Positions 8,403 to 20,802 of a stretch of DNA of 64,000 nucleotides are shown piece by piece. The notes beneath the pieces are model-generated. The model was not told the origin of the DNA. It ran no database searches and saw only the letters and a program-made list of their open reading frames with translations. Source of the DNA: Salinisphaera hydrothermalis (GTDB taxonomy: Bacteria; Pseudomonadota; Gammaproteobacteria; Nevskiales; Salinisphaeraceae); NCBI RefSeq assembly GCF_040361195.1, contig NZ_APNE01000014.1; one strand, 5' to 3'. How positions within the stretch are numbered: the stretch's first letter is position 1; each line of letters starts with the position of its first letter. Made by a program: the position numbers and the translations under genes.

Positions 8403-9125
8403 CTAGCCGCGTTGGGCTACCGCAGCGGCGATCTCGTCCTGAATCGCTGAGGCCGCAGCCGCCGGGTCGGCAGCCTGGCGGATCGGGCGACCGACCACCA
8501 GATAGTCGGCACCAGCGGCAATCGCCCGGGCGGGCGTCATCACGCGTTTCTGATCGTCGGGCGGGGCGTCGTTGTCGACCGGACGGATGCCGGGGGTGAC
8601 GGTGATCAGCGTCTCCGGCGCTTCCGCGCGCAGGCGTTCCAGTTCCAGGCCCGAGGAGACGATGCCGTCGCAGCCGGCTTCCAGAGCGCGGCGGGCGCGC
8701 GACAGTACCAGCTCGTCGATGTCGCAGTCGAAGCCCAGATCGGTCATGTCGCCGCGGTCCAGGCTGGTCAGGGCGGTCACTGCCAGGATTTTCGCCTTGC
8801 CCTTACGGGCAGCGCCGGCAGCTTCCATGATCCCTTGATTGCCGTGGATGGTGATGAAATCCACGTCGCGGGCATCCAGCCGCGCGACCGCCGCGGCGAC
8901 CGTGGCCGGCACGTCGAACAGCTTCACGTCGACGAACACCTTCTTGCCGCGGGCCTTGAGCCAGTCCACCAGCTCGAAGTAGCCGGGGGACATGGCCAGT
9001 TCCAGACCGACCTTGTAGAAGGTGACGGTGTCGCCGAGGGTTTCGACCAGCGTGCGGGCAGCGTCGGTATCCGGGACGTCCAGGGCGAAGATGAGACGGT
9101 CGCGACAGTCGGGAATCTCGGTCAT
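8403..9125 (-). CDS. pyrF: orotidine-5'-phosphate decarboxylase
   Basis: A 240-residue class I OMP decarboxylase catalysing the last step of UMP synthesis. The diagnostic FVDVKLFDVPATV carries the Asp-Lys-xx-Asp catalytic tetrad, and TPGIRPV and DYLVVGRPI bind the phosphate. Length is normal for the family (about 230-245). It is a single-gene unit here, converging with gli. A perfect -10 hexamer lies about 64 bp upstream. Confidence 0.96.
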   Translation of the reverse strand: MTEIPDCRDRLIFALDVPDTDAARTLVETLGDTVTFYKVGLELAMSPGYFELVDWLKARGKKVFVDVKLFDVPATVAAAVARLDARDVDFITIHGNQGIMEAAGAARKGKAKILAVTALTSLDRGDMTDLGFDCDIDELVLSRARRALEAGCDGIVSSGLELERLRAEAPETLITVTPGIRPVDNDAPPDDQKRVMTPARAIAAGADYLVVGRPIRQAADPAAAASAIQDEIAAAVAQRG

Positions 9126-9188
9126 GCGGGCGATCCGTTTTGAATGGGGCGACGGAATGGTCGGCGATCAGGCCGGTGGTGGGCGGCC

Positions 9189-9194
9189 ATTATA
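9189..9194 (-). promoter_or_regulatory. -10 element of the pyrF promoter
   Basis: On the minus strand this is TATAAT, the sigma70 consensus, placing transcription start near 9182 and giving a pyrF leader of about 57 nt. The -35 region at normal spacing is poor, so this may be a -10-dependent promoter. Assigned from sequence only. Confidence 0.5.
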
Positions 9195-9311
9195 AGACTT
9201 CGATTGATGCCAGCCACGATAGCGGCTCCCGTCACCGGGGTAGGCAGGCGCGCAGGCCAAGCCCTCGTTCGCTCGTCGCACGAGCGGAGCAACAGTCCGG
9301 TCGAGATATCT

Positions 9312-9430
9312 GTCCGCTAATGAACGCAAACGACGCCAATGGCGGACTGGTTTTGTTTCGAGGCGCCGCGTGACCTGTGGCTTCGTTCCTCAAGACATTG
9401 CTCCGCAGATTTCGCGGATTACACAGATGG
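9312..9430 (-). repeat. dispersed intergenic repeat, inverted copy
   Basis: Read on the minus strand this stretch contains ATCTGTGTAATCCGCGAAAT, then CTGCGGA, then TGTCTTGAGGAACGAAGCC and finally GCGGCGC. The same order of blocks is found on the plus strand at 9576-9637 and in part at 9963-10024. Its other end carries GTCCGCTAATGAACGCAAA, which matches the reverse complement of the start of the 9963 copy and the arms of the 40056-40188 element. It is a multi-copy non-coding repeat of unknown function. Confidence 0.6.
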
Positions 9431-9575
9431 CGGTTAATCGTTGGTGGCGTTGGTTCGCTCCTGGCGCGGCCGGCCCTATGTGCTTCGTTCCTTAACGAAT
9501 CATTCGAGTCACAAGCTGCGTTCAACTCGAGGCGGGTTGGCACCTCGAATTCACGATGCCGCAAAAGGAGGACCG

Positions 9576-9637
9576 CATCTGTGTAATCTGCGGATCGTGT
9601 TCTTCGACGAACGAAGCCGGAAAAGCACAACGGCGCC
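9576..9637 (+). repeat. dispersed intergenic repeat, direct copy
   Basis: Blocks in order: CATCTGTGTAATCTGCGGA, a TTCTTCG-NN-AACGAAGCC inverted repeat, then GAAAAGCACAACGGCGCC. It is a near copy of 9963-10024 (about 38 bp at the right end differ at only a few positions) and an inverted partner of 9363-9430. Confidence 0.6.
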
Positions 9638-9673
9638 CCGCGTCAGTCAGGTCGCAGTACCGGCTCGTCATTA

Positions 9674-9956
9674 GGGCGTGTTGAGGTTTCGTGAGAGCGC
9701 CGCGTTGGCGTCCGCAAATCGTGTCCGGCAAGACGCGAGTCGCCGCGTCGTGGCGTGCCACGACCCAGACTCGCAACGCCGCCGGGCGCCCCTGGTTAAT
9801 TTTTAATGGGCGGCCCACCCCGAAGGGACAAGCGCTGTTTTGCGGCAATACAGCGTTATAGCTCTCTCGCGTAGGTCCACTACGCCACGTTCGCTACGCC
9901 TCGTCTTGCCGCAAAACAGCGCTTGGCGCGGACTCGCACGAAACCTCAACACGCCC
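9674..9956. mobile_element. palindromic MITE-like element, type A copy 1
   Basis: A 283-bp element bounded by inverted repeats GGGCGTGTTGAGGTTTCGTG (left) and its reverse complement (right), with TA on both outer edges, compatible with a TA target duplication. It holds no gene. Inside are an inverted repeat around AGCGCTGTTTTGCGGCAA, a GCGTAG/CTACGC hairpin and a CGTGGC/GCCACG hairpin. It is about 90% alike to 23462-23729. Relative to that copy an AT-rich stretch (around 9795-9812) replaces the right arm of one internal helix, so copy 1 appears partly decayed. Confidence 0.75.
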
Positions 9957-9962
9957 TAGCGA

Positions 9963-10024
9963 ACGTTGCGTTCATTTGCGGACTGTTTTCTTCGCTGAAC
10001 GAAGCCCGAAAAGCGCAACGGCGC
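9963..10024 (+). repeat. dispersed intergenic repeat abutting the glycosyltransferase stop codon
   Basis: Starts with ACGTTGCGTTCATTTGCGGA and ends with TTCTTCG-NN-AACGAAGCC and GAAAAGCGCAACGGCGC, a near copy of 9599-9637. The repeat ends at the last base before the TAA of the gene at 10025-11065, so the 3' end of that gene may have been shaped by the repeat. Confidence 0.6.
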
Positions 10025-11065
10025 TTACGACGATGAGACTGGAAGCACGACCCGGTGGCGCGGCAGGCGCCGCCGCTGCGACCAGCCTTGCCACAGGCCG
10101 GCGGGCAGGGCGCTGGATAACGAGGAGCCGGCCAGGCGGCGCAGGCCGTGTGTTCTGGATTGGGCGTGGACGCAGGCGCTGGCCCAGAACAGTGACAGCA
10201 GGCGGGAGAATTCGGGCTCCGGGTAGCAGTTAGCGCGCTGATTGGCGGCGCGCAACCGTTGCAGCCAGTCTTCGGCCCAGTCGAGATATTCGGCATCGGG
10301 CGCATCGCCGGCCTTGTTGAAACGGCGCAAGCGATAATGCCGGATGCGATCGTCCTCGCTGTGCTCGATACCCAGCTCATCCAGCTGCCAGGCGAAGATG
10401 CGGCAACGGAACCGCCGGTCGCGCGAGACGTTCTCGGCCGTCGCCTGGGCGTCGTGCTGTCGCCGGTCGACCAGCAGATGCGGCAGATTGGCGACGTCGT
10501 GATCGCGCGCAATACGGGCCCACAGATCGTAGTCCGAGCCCACGACCAGCGATTCGTCGTGAGGGTATGCGGCGAGGATGTCGCGCCGCGCCATGGCCGT
10601 CGAATTCTCGATGCCGGAGCGGAACAGACGCTCGGCGGCGATCAGGCGCGCACGGCGCGGTTTGCGCTTGATACGCGACAGGCGATGGCCGCGATCATCG
10701 ATCCAGCCGATCCAGGCGCCGACCGCGGCGTGCGATGGATTGCGTTCGAGAAACGCGAATTGACGCGCCAGTCGGTCGGGCCGTGCGATGTCGTCGCTAT
10801 CCAGAAAGGCCGCATAGCGACCGCGGGCGGCGGCGATGCCCCGGTTGCGCGCATGCGCAATGCCGCCGTTCTCGGATGCTCGAAGCACGCGGACTCGCGG
10901 GTCTTGTATCGCCTCGACGCGGGCGACACTGTCATCGGTGGAGCCGTCGTCCACCACCAGAAGCTCCAGCGACGGCACGCCGGTCTGGGCCAGAATACTG
11001 GCCACCGCGGTTTCGATATAGCGTTCGCGGTTGTACACCGGGATGATGACGGAAATTTCGGGCAT
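10025..11065 (-). CDS. family 2 glycosyltransferase
   Basis: 346 residues with a GT-A domain at the N-terminus: SVIIPVYNRERYIETAVASIL, VVDDGSTDDS and the metal-binding AAFLDSDDIARPDRL (DxD). The donor-binding and acceptor regions follow to about residue 220. The C-terminal 120 residues are Arg/Trp-rich and lack a clear transmembrane helix. It probably adds a sugar to a surface polysaccharide or lipopolysaccharide core. It is divergent from the ThuA-like gene and near a Kdo hydroxylase and an ATP-grasp sugar-transfer protein. Donor and acceptor cannot be named. Confidence 0.85.
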   Translation of the reverse strand: MPEISVIIPVYNRERYIETAVASILAQTGVPSLELLVVDDGSTDDSVARVEAIQDPRVRVLRASENGGIAHARNRGIAAARGRYAAFLDSDDIARPDRLARQFAFLERNPSHAAVGAWIGWIDDRGHRLSRIKRKPRRARLIAAERLFRSGIENSTAMARRDILAAYPHDESLVVGSDYDLWARIARDHDVANLPHLLVDRRQHDAQATAENVSRDRRFRCRIFAWQLDELGIEHSEDDRIRHYRLRRFNKAGDAPDAEYLDWAEDWLQRLRAANQRANCYPEPEFSRLLSLFWASACVHAQSRTHGLRRLAGSSLSSALPAGLWQGWSQRRRLPRHRVVLPVSSS

Positions 11066-11197
11066 GACGTTTATGATTCAGCCAGTACACAAGGGCGGGC
11101 GAACGCGTCCGATACGCGGATCGGGGACACTGGCGCGCCCGCGGTCTGCCCAGCCGGCCATGATAAGGGCTTCCGATCACGACTTCGAGGACAACGC

Positions 11198-12055
11198 ATG
11201 AGTTTTGCCGGTACAGACCCACACATCGTCCTGGTGGCCGGGCCGGTACGCGCGGCTGGACGCGCCGGGCACCACGATTACTTGGCGGGATGCCGGCTGT
11301 TCGCAGAGCTGCTTTCACGGGTCCCGGGCGTGACCACCGAGGTCGTGGAAAACGGCTGGCCAACCGACGAGCAAAGCCTCGAGCAGGCCGCTTCGATCGT
11401 GTTTTACGACAACGGCGGCGGCAAGCAGGGTTTTCTTGCAAACGCCGAGCGGCGCGCGCTGATCGAACGACAAGCCGAGCGAGGCTGTGGTCTGGTATTG
11501 CTGCATCAGGCGGCCGGTTTCCCGACAGAACTGTGTGCCTGGGGCCAGCGTCATTTCGGCGCGGTCTATGAGGCCGGGGTATCGCGGCGCGGTCATCGGC
11601 GCGTACGCCTGCAGGGCGCTGACCATCCGATCGCGCGCGCCTGGCAGTCGCATGCCATCCGCGACGGCTGGCTGGATCACGCAGCGCTGCCGGCCGATCG
11701 TGTCGATGATGTCACGCCTTTGTTGTGGCCGGACGACGTACCGACCTCGGATCGCGAGCGGCGCCATGCGCGCATGGTGGCCTGGGCCTATGAGCCGCCG
11801 GCCGGCGGGCGTGGTTTCGTCTTCACCGGGGCGGACAATCATCGGCTATGGCGCGACGACGGCGCCCGGCGGTTTGTGGCGTCGGGCATGCTGTGGAGCG
11901 CCGGCATCGCGGCCCCCGCATCGCGCGAGTGGCACGCGACGTCGGACGCCGACGTGGATAGCCGGCGCAGCCCGCGTCAGTCGCCCTTGCCGCGCCTGGC
12001 GGGCAAGCTCGGGCGCCGTGTGAGGCGCAGCCTGCGCGGTCAGCGCAAGTGGTGA
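11198..12055 (+). CDS. ThuA-like domain protein
   Basis: 285 residues. The body (about 1-245) has the class I glutamine-amidotransferase-like fold of the ThuA family (IVLVAGPVRAAG...HHDY, GCGLVLLHQAAGFP, GADHPIARAW, VAWAYEPPAGGRGFVFTGADNHRLW...FVASGMLWSAGI). ThuA domains occur in sugar-metabolism and membrane-associated proteins; the biochemical role is unknown. The start at ATG 11198 follows GAGG; reading further upstream in frame runs antisense into the glycosyltransferase. An odd feature is the strongly basic C-terminal tail of about 35 residues (RRSPRQSPLPRLAGKLGRR and onward), which could bind nucleic acid or anionic membrane lipids. It converges with the Kdo hydroxylase gene. Confidence 0.75.
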   Translation: MSFAGTDPHIVLVAGPVRAAGRAGHHDYLAGCRLFAELLSRVPGVTTEVVENGWPTDEQSLEQAASIVFYDNGGGKQGFLANAERRALIERQAERGCGLVLLHQAAGFPTELCAWGQRHFGAVYEAGVSRRGHRRVRLQGADHPIARAWQSHAIRDGWLDHAALPADRVDDVTPLLWPDDVPTSDRERRHARMVAWAYEPPAGGRGFVFTGADNHRLWRDDGARRFVASGMLWSAGIAAPASREWHATSDADVDSRRSPRQSPLPRLAGKLGRRVRRSLRGQRKW

Positions 12056-12083
12056 GGCGTGCCCGGCGGGGCCGCTGGTGCCT

Positions 12084-12998
12084 TCAGGCCGCCAGCAAAG
12101 GCCGGCCGGCCAGACGCTCGAGTATGCGCAGCGATGAACGCTCCGGATCGGCCATGATCTCGTCGGGGACGAAAAACGTCTGATCGAGCGAGTGCTGTCC
12201 GGTCATCGCGCCATGCAGCACCAGGTCGGTCAGCGCGATCCAGGCCGATCCGGCGGGGAAATCCACCACCTGCTGCGGCCCGTTGGCCTGATAGTCCCGG
12301 TCGCGCTTGACCTGGCCGCGGATATCTTCCATCAGCAGGTCGTAAGCGGTGCGCTGGCCTTTGGTGATGCCCAGCCGGGCCATCATCCGGTCGAGCGGGC
12401 CGGCCTTGCGCGGGCGCGCATTGTCGATATAACGACGCGCGAACGGCTCGAAGGTTTCGCCGACCCGCCAGACGCGCGGTTGCTGATCCGGATTGATGTT
12501 GCAGAACACCCGCAGCATGCTCTGTCCGCCCGTCGGCCGACCGTAGCTGGCATCGACGTGCAAGCCCTGGGTGGCGTTGCGCGGGCAGGGGCGGTACGTG
12601 GTGCGATCGCGCACGATGCCGTCGCGATAGCCGGGGAACAGGGTGTTGATGAGATCGGTCGACCACTGCGCATAGCGATCGAGCAGGGCGATCAGCTGCG
12701 CACGTTGCGGAGCGCGCACACGGCTGCGTTCCAGCCGGCCGCTGTTCGGGTTGTAGATGATCGTCGGGCGCCCGTTCTGACTTTTCTTTTCGGCCTTGGT
12801 CGGCAGCGTGGCGCTAGCATCCGAGACGAACGCCAGCTCTTCGGGCGTCAAATCGAAACCGCAACGCGGCAGATAGATGATGCCGCCGGTTTCGAGCGTG
12901 GACAGGGCCTTCGTGCGCAGGTCGGCATCGTCGAGCTTCTGCATGTTGTCGAGCGTCAGCATGTCGGCGATGGTTGCGGAATGGGATGCGGTCGTCAT
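12084..12998 (-). CDS. kdoO: Kdo hydroxylase family Fe(II)/2-oxoglutarate dioxygenase
   Basis: 304 residues resembling KdoO of Burkholderia and Yersinia, which hydroxylates the inner-core sugar Kdo to Ko on lipid A. The segment LHVDASYGRPTGGQSMLRVFCNINP contains the HxD iron ligands and PRVWRVGETFEPFARRYI is family-specific. The distal His is probably in LVLHGAMTGQHSLDQTFFV. The KAEKKSQNGRPTI stretch also fits. It is cytoplasmic, acting on Kdo-lipid A precursors. Neighbouring glycosyltransferase and ATP-grasp genes suggest a small envelope-modification cluster. Start ATG 12996-12998. Family call firm, exact reaction inferred. Confidence 0.83.
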   Translation of the reverse strand: MTTASHSATIADMLTLDNMQKLDDADLRTKALSTLETGGIIYLPRCGFDLTPEELAFVSDASATLPTKAEKKSQNGRPTIIYNPNSGRLERSRVRAPQRAQLIALLDRYAQWSTDLINTLFPGYRDGIVRDRTTYRPCPRNATQGLHVDASYGRPTGGQSMLRVFCNINPDQQPRVWRVGETFEPFARRYIDNARPRKAGPLDRMMARLGITKGQRTAYDLLMEDIRGQVKRDRDYQANGPQQVVDFPAGSAWIALTDLVLHGAMTGQHSLDQTFFVPDEIMADPERSSLRILERLAGRPLLAA

Positions 12999-13086
12999 GG
13001 GCGTTCTCGGGTTGCGAACCGGCGCGCTATGCGGCGGCCGGGCTGAACAGTTGAGATGTTAGGACGCATTGAAGCATCAGCAGGTT

Positions 13087-14400
13087 CTAGTATGCCGTGA
13101 CTTGACGGTCGCTGAAGGCCTGTTTCATGTGATGCGCCAGCAGCGTGCCGAGGCGACTGTCGCCGGCCGGGCTGCGCGTCGTCCGCTGCAGGATGTCGAG
13201 ATCCGGCGACTTGTTGCCTTCGACCAGGCACGGGCCGTCTTCGAGAATCGCGATATCCCAGCCGATGGCGACCTGGTCGGGAAACAGACGATGGGCCGCC
13301 ACGCCGAGCGCGACGACGGCCGGCCAGTGCGGCAGTGTACGGCCGACGACCTGCGCGCCGGTCGTCGGATGCTGTTCAAACCAGCGGCTTTCGGCGGTGA
13401 GCCCCATATCCGTGGCCGTGCCCAGCTCGCCGCTGACCAGATCCACCGCCGAGGCGATGCCACCGGCATGGAAGTTGTCGACCACCACGTCCGGGCTGCG
13501 TGGCATGCGGAATACGGCATGCGTGGCTTCCGGGTCTTCGTCCTGGTTCAGGCAGGTGACCAGCCGTACCGTGGGCAGGGCGCCGGCGGTCAGGTCCCGG
13601 ATGTCGGAATGCGGCGCCAGATGGAGCCGTACGACGTATGCTTCGTCCTGCGACAGCGTTCGCAGATGTTCGGTCAGCGCGGCGCGGGTTACGCGGGTCC
13701 CGTCGCTGGCGAGATAATGATCGGGCCCGTCGCTGAACCAGCGCGAAGCCCCGCGGCCGCCCGCGCCCTTGATGGGCTTGAAGAACAGGTCGGCCGCAGG
13801 CAATTCGATGTCGCCATCGATTTGTCCGTTGCGGGCCACGGCCAGCGTACGCACCACCGACAGGCCATTGGCATGACAATGCGCGGCGAACGCGGCCTTG
13901 TCGCGCAGGCGCTCGGTGCTTTCGCTGCAGCCGCGTTGTCGGCGCAGCATGTCGTAGATGCCGCTTTTGGTTTCGCTGCGGTAGAGATAGTCCCGGGCGC
14001 GCTGCCGTATTTCGGGGCGATAGAACTCGAACATGTAATACCAGGGCGGCGATACGCCGACCCGACAGCCTAGGGCGACCTGTTCCAGCCATTGTCGGCT
14101 GACGGCCTTGCCGGTTTCATGTCGAACACGGGCGCCGCAGCGCCAGCTGTACACCGTAGCGGCAATCAACAGTGCGGGGAACATGGCGCCGGCGCCGGCC
14201 ACGAGCACGGCGCATTGGCTGCGATCACCTTCCTGCCAGCATTGACGAGCGAACAGGCGATGTACGGTCATGCCGGGGCGATCGTCCTCGGGCAGCATCA
14301 GCCAGAGCACGGGCGCCCCGCTCAGCGCCTTGACGAGCAGGTTGGGCTTGAGAGCCTTGGCGAGCCGGAGCAGCCGGCTCTGATGATCGGTCGAGCGCAT
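13087..14400 (-). CDS. sugar-transfer associated ATP-grasp protein
   Basis: 437 residues. The N-terminal 150 residues are poorly conserved and include one hydrophobic segment (CAVLVAGAGAMFPALLIAATVYSW, about 63-86). From about residue 165 an ATP-grasp domain follows: DKAAFAAHCHANGLSVVRTLAVA, LFFKPIKGAGGRGAS (nucleotide-binding lysine and glycine-rich loop), TVRLVTCL and a C-terminal IGWDIAILEDGPCLVEGNKSPDLDILQ carrying the Mg-binding Glu/Asn. This matches the ATPgrasp_ST group found near polysaccharide and sugar-transfer genes. The acyl acceptor is unknown; ligation of an amino acid or similar group to a surface sugar is plausible. Confidence 0.75.
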   Translation of the reverse strand: MRSTDHQSRLLRLAKALKPNLLVKALSGAPVLWLMLPEDDRPGMTVHRLFARQCWQEGDRSQCAVLVAGAGAMFPALLIAATVYSWRCGARVRHETGKAVSRQWLEQVALGCRVGVSPPWYYMFEFYRPEIRQRARDYLYRSETKSGIYDMLRRQRGCSESTERLRDKAAFAAHCHANGLSVVRTLAVARNGQIDGDIELPAADLFFKPIKGAGGRGASRWFSDGPDHYLASDGTRVTRAALTEHLRTLSQDEAYVVRLHLAPHSDIRDLTAGALPTVRLVTCLNQDEDPEATHAVFRMPRSPDVVVDNFHAGGIASAVDLVSGELGTATDMGLTAESRWFEQHPTTGAQVVGRTLPHWPAVVALGVAAHRLFPDQVAIGWDIAILEDGPCLVEGNKSPDLDILQRTTRSPAGDSRLGTLLAHHMKQAFSDRQVTAY

Positions 14401-14572
14401 GCAAGCCTGTATGTCTGGAAGCTGATGATGTGACGCACGCGGGTCTTGCCGCCGGGTCGCATTATCTTGTCAGTTTATGCTTCGACCTGTTGCTAAAACG
14501 TTTGGTTCAAGCCGTCTGATCAGACTATTGAATGATACGTTTCCGGGGCTGTGCCGCGTCGGCGGTGACCAT

Positions 14573-14598
14573 AAAAAAGGCCCGCGCATGGCGGGCCT
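14573..14598 (-). terminator. intrinsic terminator of gltBD
   Basis: Read on the minus strand: a 7-bp GC-rich stem (GGCCCGC/GCGGGCC) with a 5-nt loop followed by six T residues, 27 bp after the gltD stop. A classic Rho-independent terminator. Confidence 0.85.
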
Positions 14599-14624
14599 CG
14601 AAGAGGTTAACGCAGTCGCCGGGC

Positions 14625-16031
14625 TCAGACGTCGAGGTAATCCAGGATGCCCTTGGCCGCTTCGCGACCTTCGAAGACTGCAGTCACGACGAGATCCGAG
14701 CCGCGCACCATGTCGCCGCCGGCAAAGATCTTCGGATTGGTGGTCTGGTGCTTGAACCGGCCACGTTCGGGCGCGATCACGCGGCCGCCGTCGTCGCACT
14801 CGATTTCGTGCGTGTCGAACCAGTCCTGCGGGTTGGGACGGAAGCCGAAGGCGATGATCACGCGGTCGGCCTCAATCACTTCCTCGGTGCCGGGGACCGG
14901 CTCCGGGCGGCGGCGCCCGCGCTCGTCGGGCTCGCCGAGCTGAGTGGTGACCACCTTGATGCCCTCGACGTGGGTATCGCCCACGATCTCGACCGGCTGG
15001 CGGTTGAACAGGAACTGCACGCCTTCTTCCTTGGCGTTTTCGACCTCGCGGGCCGAGCCGGGCATGTTGTCTTCGTCGCGCCGATAAGCACAGATGACTT
15101 CCTTGGCGCCCTGACGAATCGACGTGCGGTTGCAGTCCATGGCGGTATCGCCGCCGCCGAGCACGACCACACGCTGACCTTTCATGTCGACGAAGGGATG
15201 TTCGCCCTTGACGCCGATTTCCCGGTTGATGTTGCCCACCAGGAAGGGCAGCGCCTCGTACACGCCGGCGAGATCCTCGCCCGGGAAGCCGCCCTTCATG
15301 TAGGTATAGGTGCCCATGCCCATGAAGACGGCGTCGTATTCTTCCATCAGCTGTTCGATGGTGACGTCCTTGCCGACTTCAACGCCGAGCCGGAATTCCA
15401 CGCCCATGCCTTCCATGACTTCGCGACGGGTCTCGATGACCTCTTTTTCCAGCTTGAAGGGCGGGATGCCGAACGTGAGCAGACCGCCGATGCGCGGATA
15501 CTTGTCGAACACCACGGCCTTGACGCCGCCGCGCACGAGAATATCGGCCGCGCCCAGACCGGCCGGGCCGGCGCCGATCACGGCGACTTTTTTGTCGGTC
15601 CAGACCACGTCCGAGACGTCCGGGCGCCAGCCCTGACGGAAGGCTTCGTCGGTGATGTATTTCTCGACCGAGCCGATGGTGATCGCGCCCAGGCCGTCGT
15701 TCATCGTGCAGGCGCCTTCGCACAGCCGATCCTGCGGGCAGATGCGGCCGCAGATTTCGGGCAGCGTGTTCGTGGCGTGCGACAGTTCCGCCGCCTCGAA
15801 CAGGTTGCCCTCGTTGACCATTTTGAGCCAGTTCGGAATGTAGTTGTGCACCGGGCACTTCCACTCGCAGTACGGGTTGCCGCAGGAGATGCAGCGCCCG
15901 GCCTGCTGGGCCGCGGTTTCCTTGTCGAACTGGCCGTAGATCTCGGCGAACTCGTGAATACGCACCGGCACGGCCACCTTGGCCGGATCCTGACGCGGCA
16001 CGTCGAGAAACTGAAGATTGTTTTTTGCCAT
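14625..16031 (-). CDS. gltD: glutamate synthase (NADPH) small subunit
   Basis: 468 residues. The N-terminal domain carries cysteine motifs for two 4Fe-4S clusters (CISCGNPYCEWKCPV and CGRICPQDRLCEGAC). It is followed by FAD-binding (VAVIGAGPAGLGAADIL) and NADPH-binding (VVVLGGGDTAMDC) Rossmann folds and a closing FAGGDMVRGSDLVVTAVFEGR. It passes electrons from NADPH to GltB in ammonia assimilation. ATG 16029-16031 (MAKNNLQF) is preferred because AAGGGA lies 8 bp upstream; the next in-frame start further 5' has no such site. It lies 73 bp downstream of gltB on the same strand and ends at a strong terminator. Confidence 0.96.
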   Translation of the reverse strand: MAKNNLQFLDVPRQDPAKVAVPVRIHEFAEIYGQFDKETAAQQAGRCISCGNPYCEWKCPVHNYIPNWLKMVNEGNLFEAAELSHATNTLPEICGRICPQDRLCEGACTMNDGLGAITIGSVEKYITDEAFRQGWRPDVSDVVWTDKKVAVIGAGPAGLGAADILVRGGVKAVVFDKYPRIGGLLTFGIPPFKLEKEVIETRREVMEGMGVEFRLGVEVGKDVTIEQLMEEYDAVFMGMGTYTYMKGGFPGEDLAGVYEALPFLVGNINREIGVKGEHPFVDMKGQRVVVLGGGDTAMDCNRTSIRQGAKEVICAYRRDEDNMPGSAREVENAKEEGVQFLFNRQPVEIVGDTHVEGIKVVTTQLGEPDERGRRRPEPVPGTEEVIEADRVIIAFGFRPNPQDWFDTHEIECDDGGRVIAPERGRFKHQTTNPKIFAGGDMVRGSDLVVTAVFEGREAAKGILDYLDV

Positions 16032-16104
16032 CGATGTCCCTTGTCGCGTTGTCGGCAACGGGCCGCAGCAAACCGCCGCGGCCCGGCTTCGCGATATGTC
16101 CCCT

Positions 16105-20562
<4,458 letters not shown>

Positions 20563-20751
20563 AGTCCATTCCCTTGGATGGGCTACGGCCCGACCAGGCC
20601 ATGCGCACCGTGCGCAGGACCGGCCGGACCCTGAAGTCGTCGCAGCGCACGCCGCAGCCCGTCAGGCAGATTACGCAACTGGGGAAACGCGGTTTCGGCG
20701 GCGACGGGCAGCGCCACTCAGTGACGTGCGAGCGGTGGAACCGCTGAATTC

Positions 20752-20780
20752 AATATAAAAGGCCAGCGAGCGACAATCAA
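20752..20780 (-). promoter_or_regulatory. sigma70-type promoter of gltBD
   Basis: On the minus strand: TTGATT (20775-20780), a 17-bp spacer and TATATT (20752-20757). The predicted start is near 20745, giving a leader of about 180 nt before gltB. The best -35/-10 match in this 240-bp interval, which otherwise holds no gene. The long GC-rich leader could carry control elements, but none was recognised. Confidence 0.55.
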
Positions 20781-20802
20781 TCGCCGGCCGACTGTCAACC
20801 CG

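Larger units (their letters stand above)
9195..10024. other. non-coding intergenic island composed of repeats
   Basis: About 830 bp between pyrF and the glycosyltransferase gene without a credible coding sequence; possible reading frames here lack any domain and cross repeats. It holds three or four copies of a short dispersed repeat (see 9312-9430, 9576-9637 and 9963-10024) and a 283-bp palindromic mobile element (9674-9956) lying between two of them. The last repeat ends exactly at the stop codon of the neighbouring gene. Confidence 0.7.

Noticed and set aside
8385..8403. terminator between gli and pyrF
   Set aside because: Only 6 bp of stem, overlapping the pyrF stop, without a T tract; mentioned under gli but not called.
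9232..9630. 132-codon open frame in the 9-10 kb island
   Set aside because: Made of repeat sequence; the translation has no domain.
9312..10024. possible CRISPR array
   Set aside because: Repeats are too few, occur in both orientations and are not evenly spaced; no cas genes.
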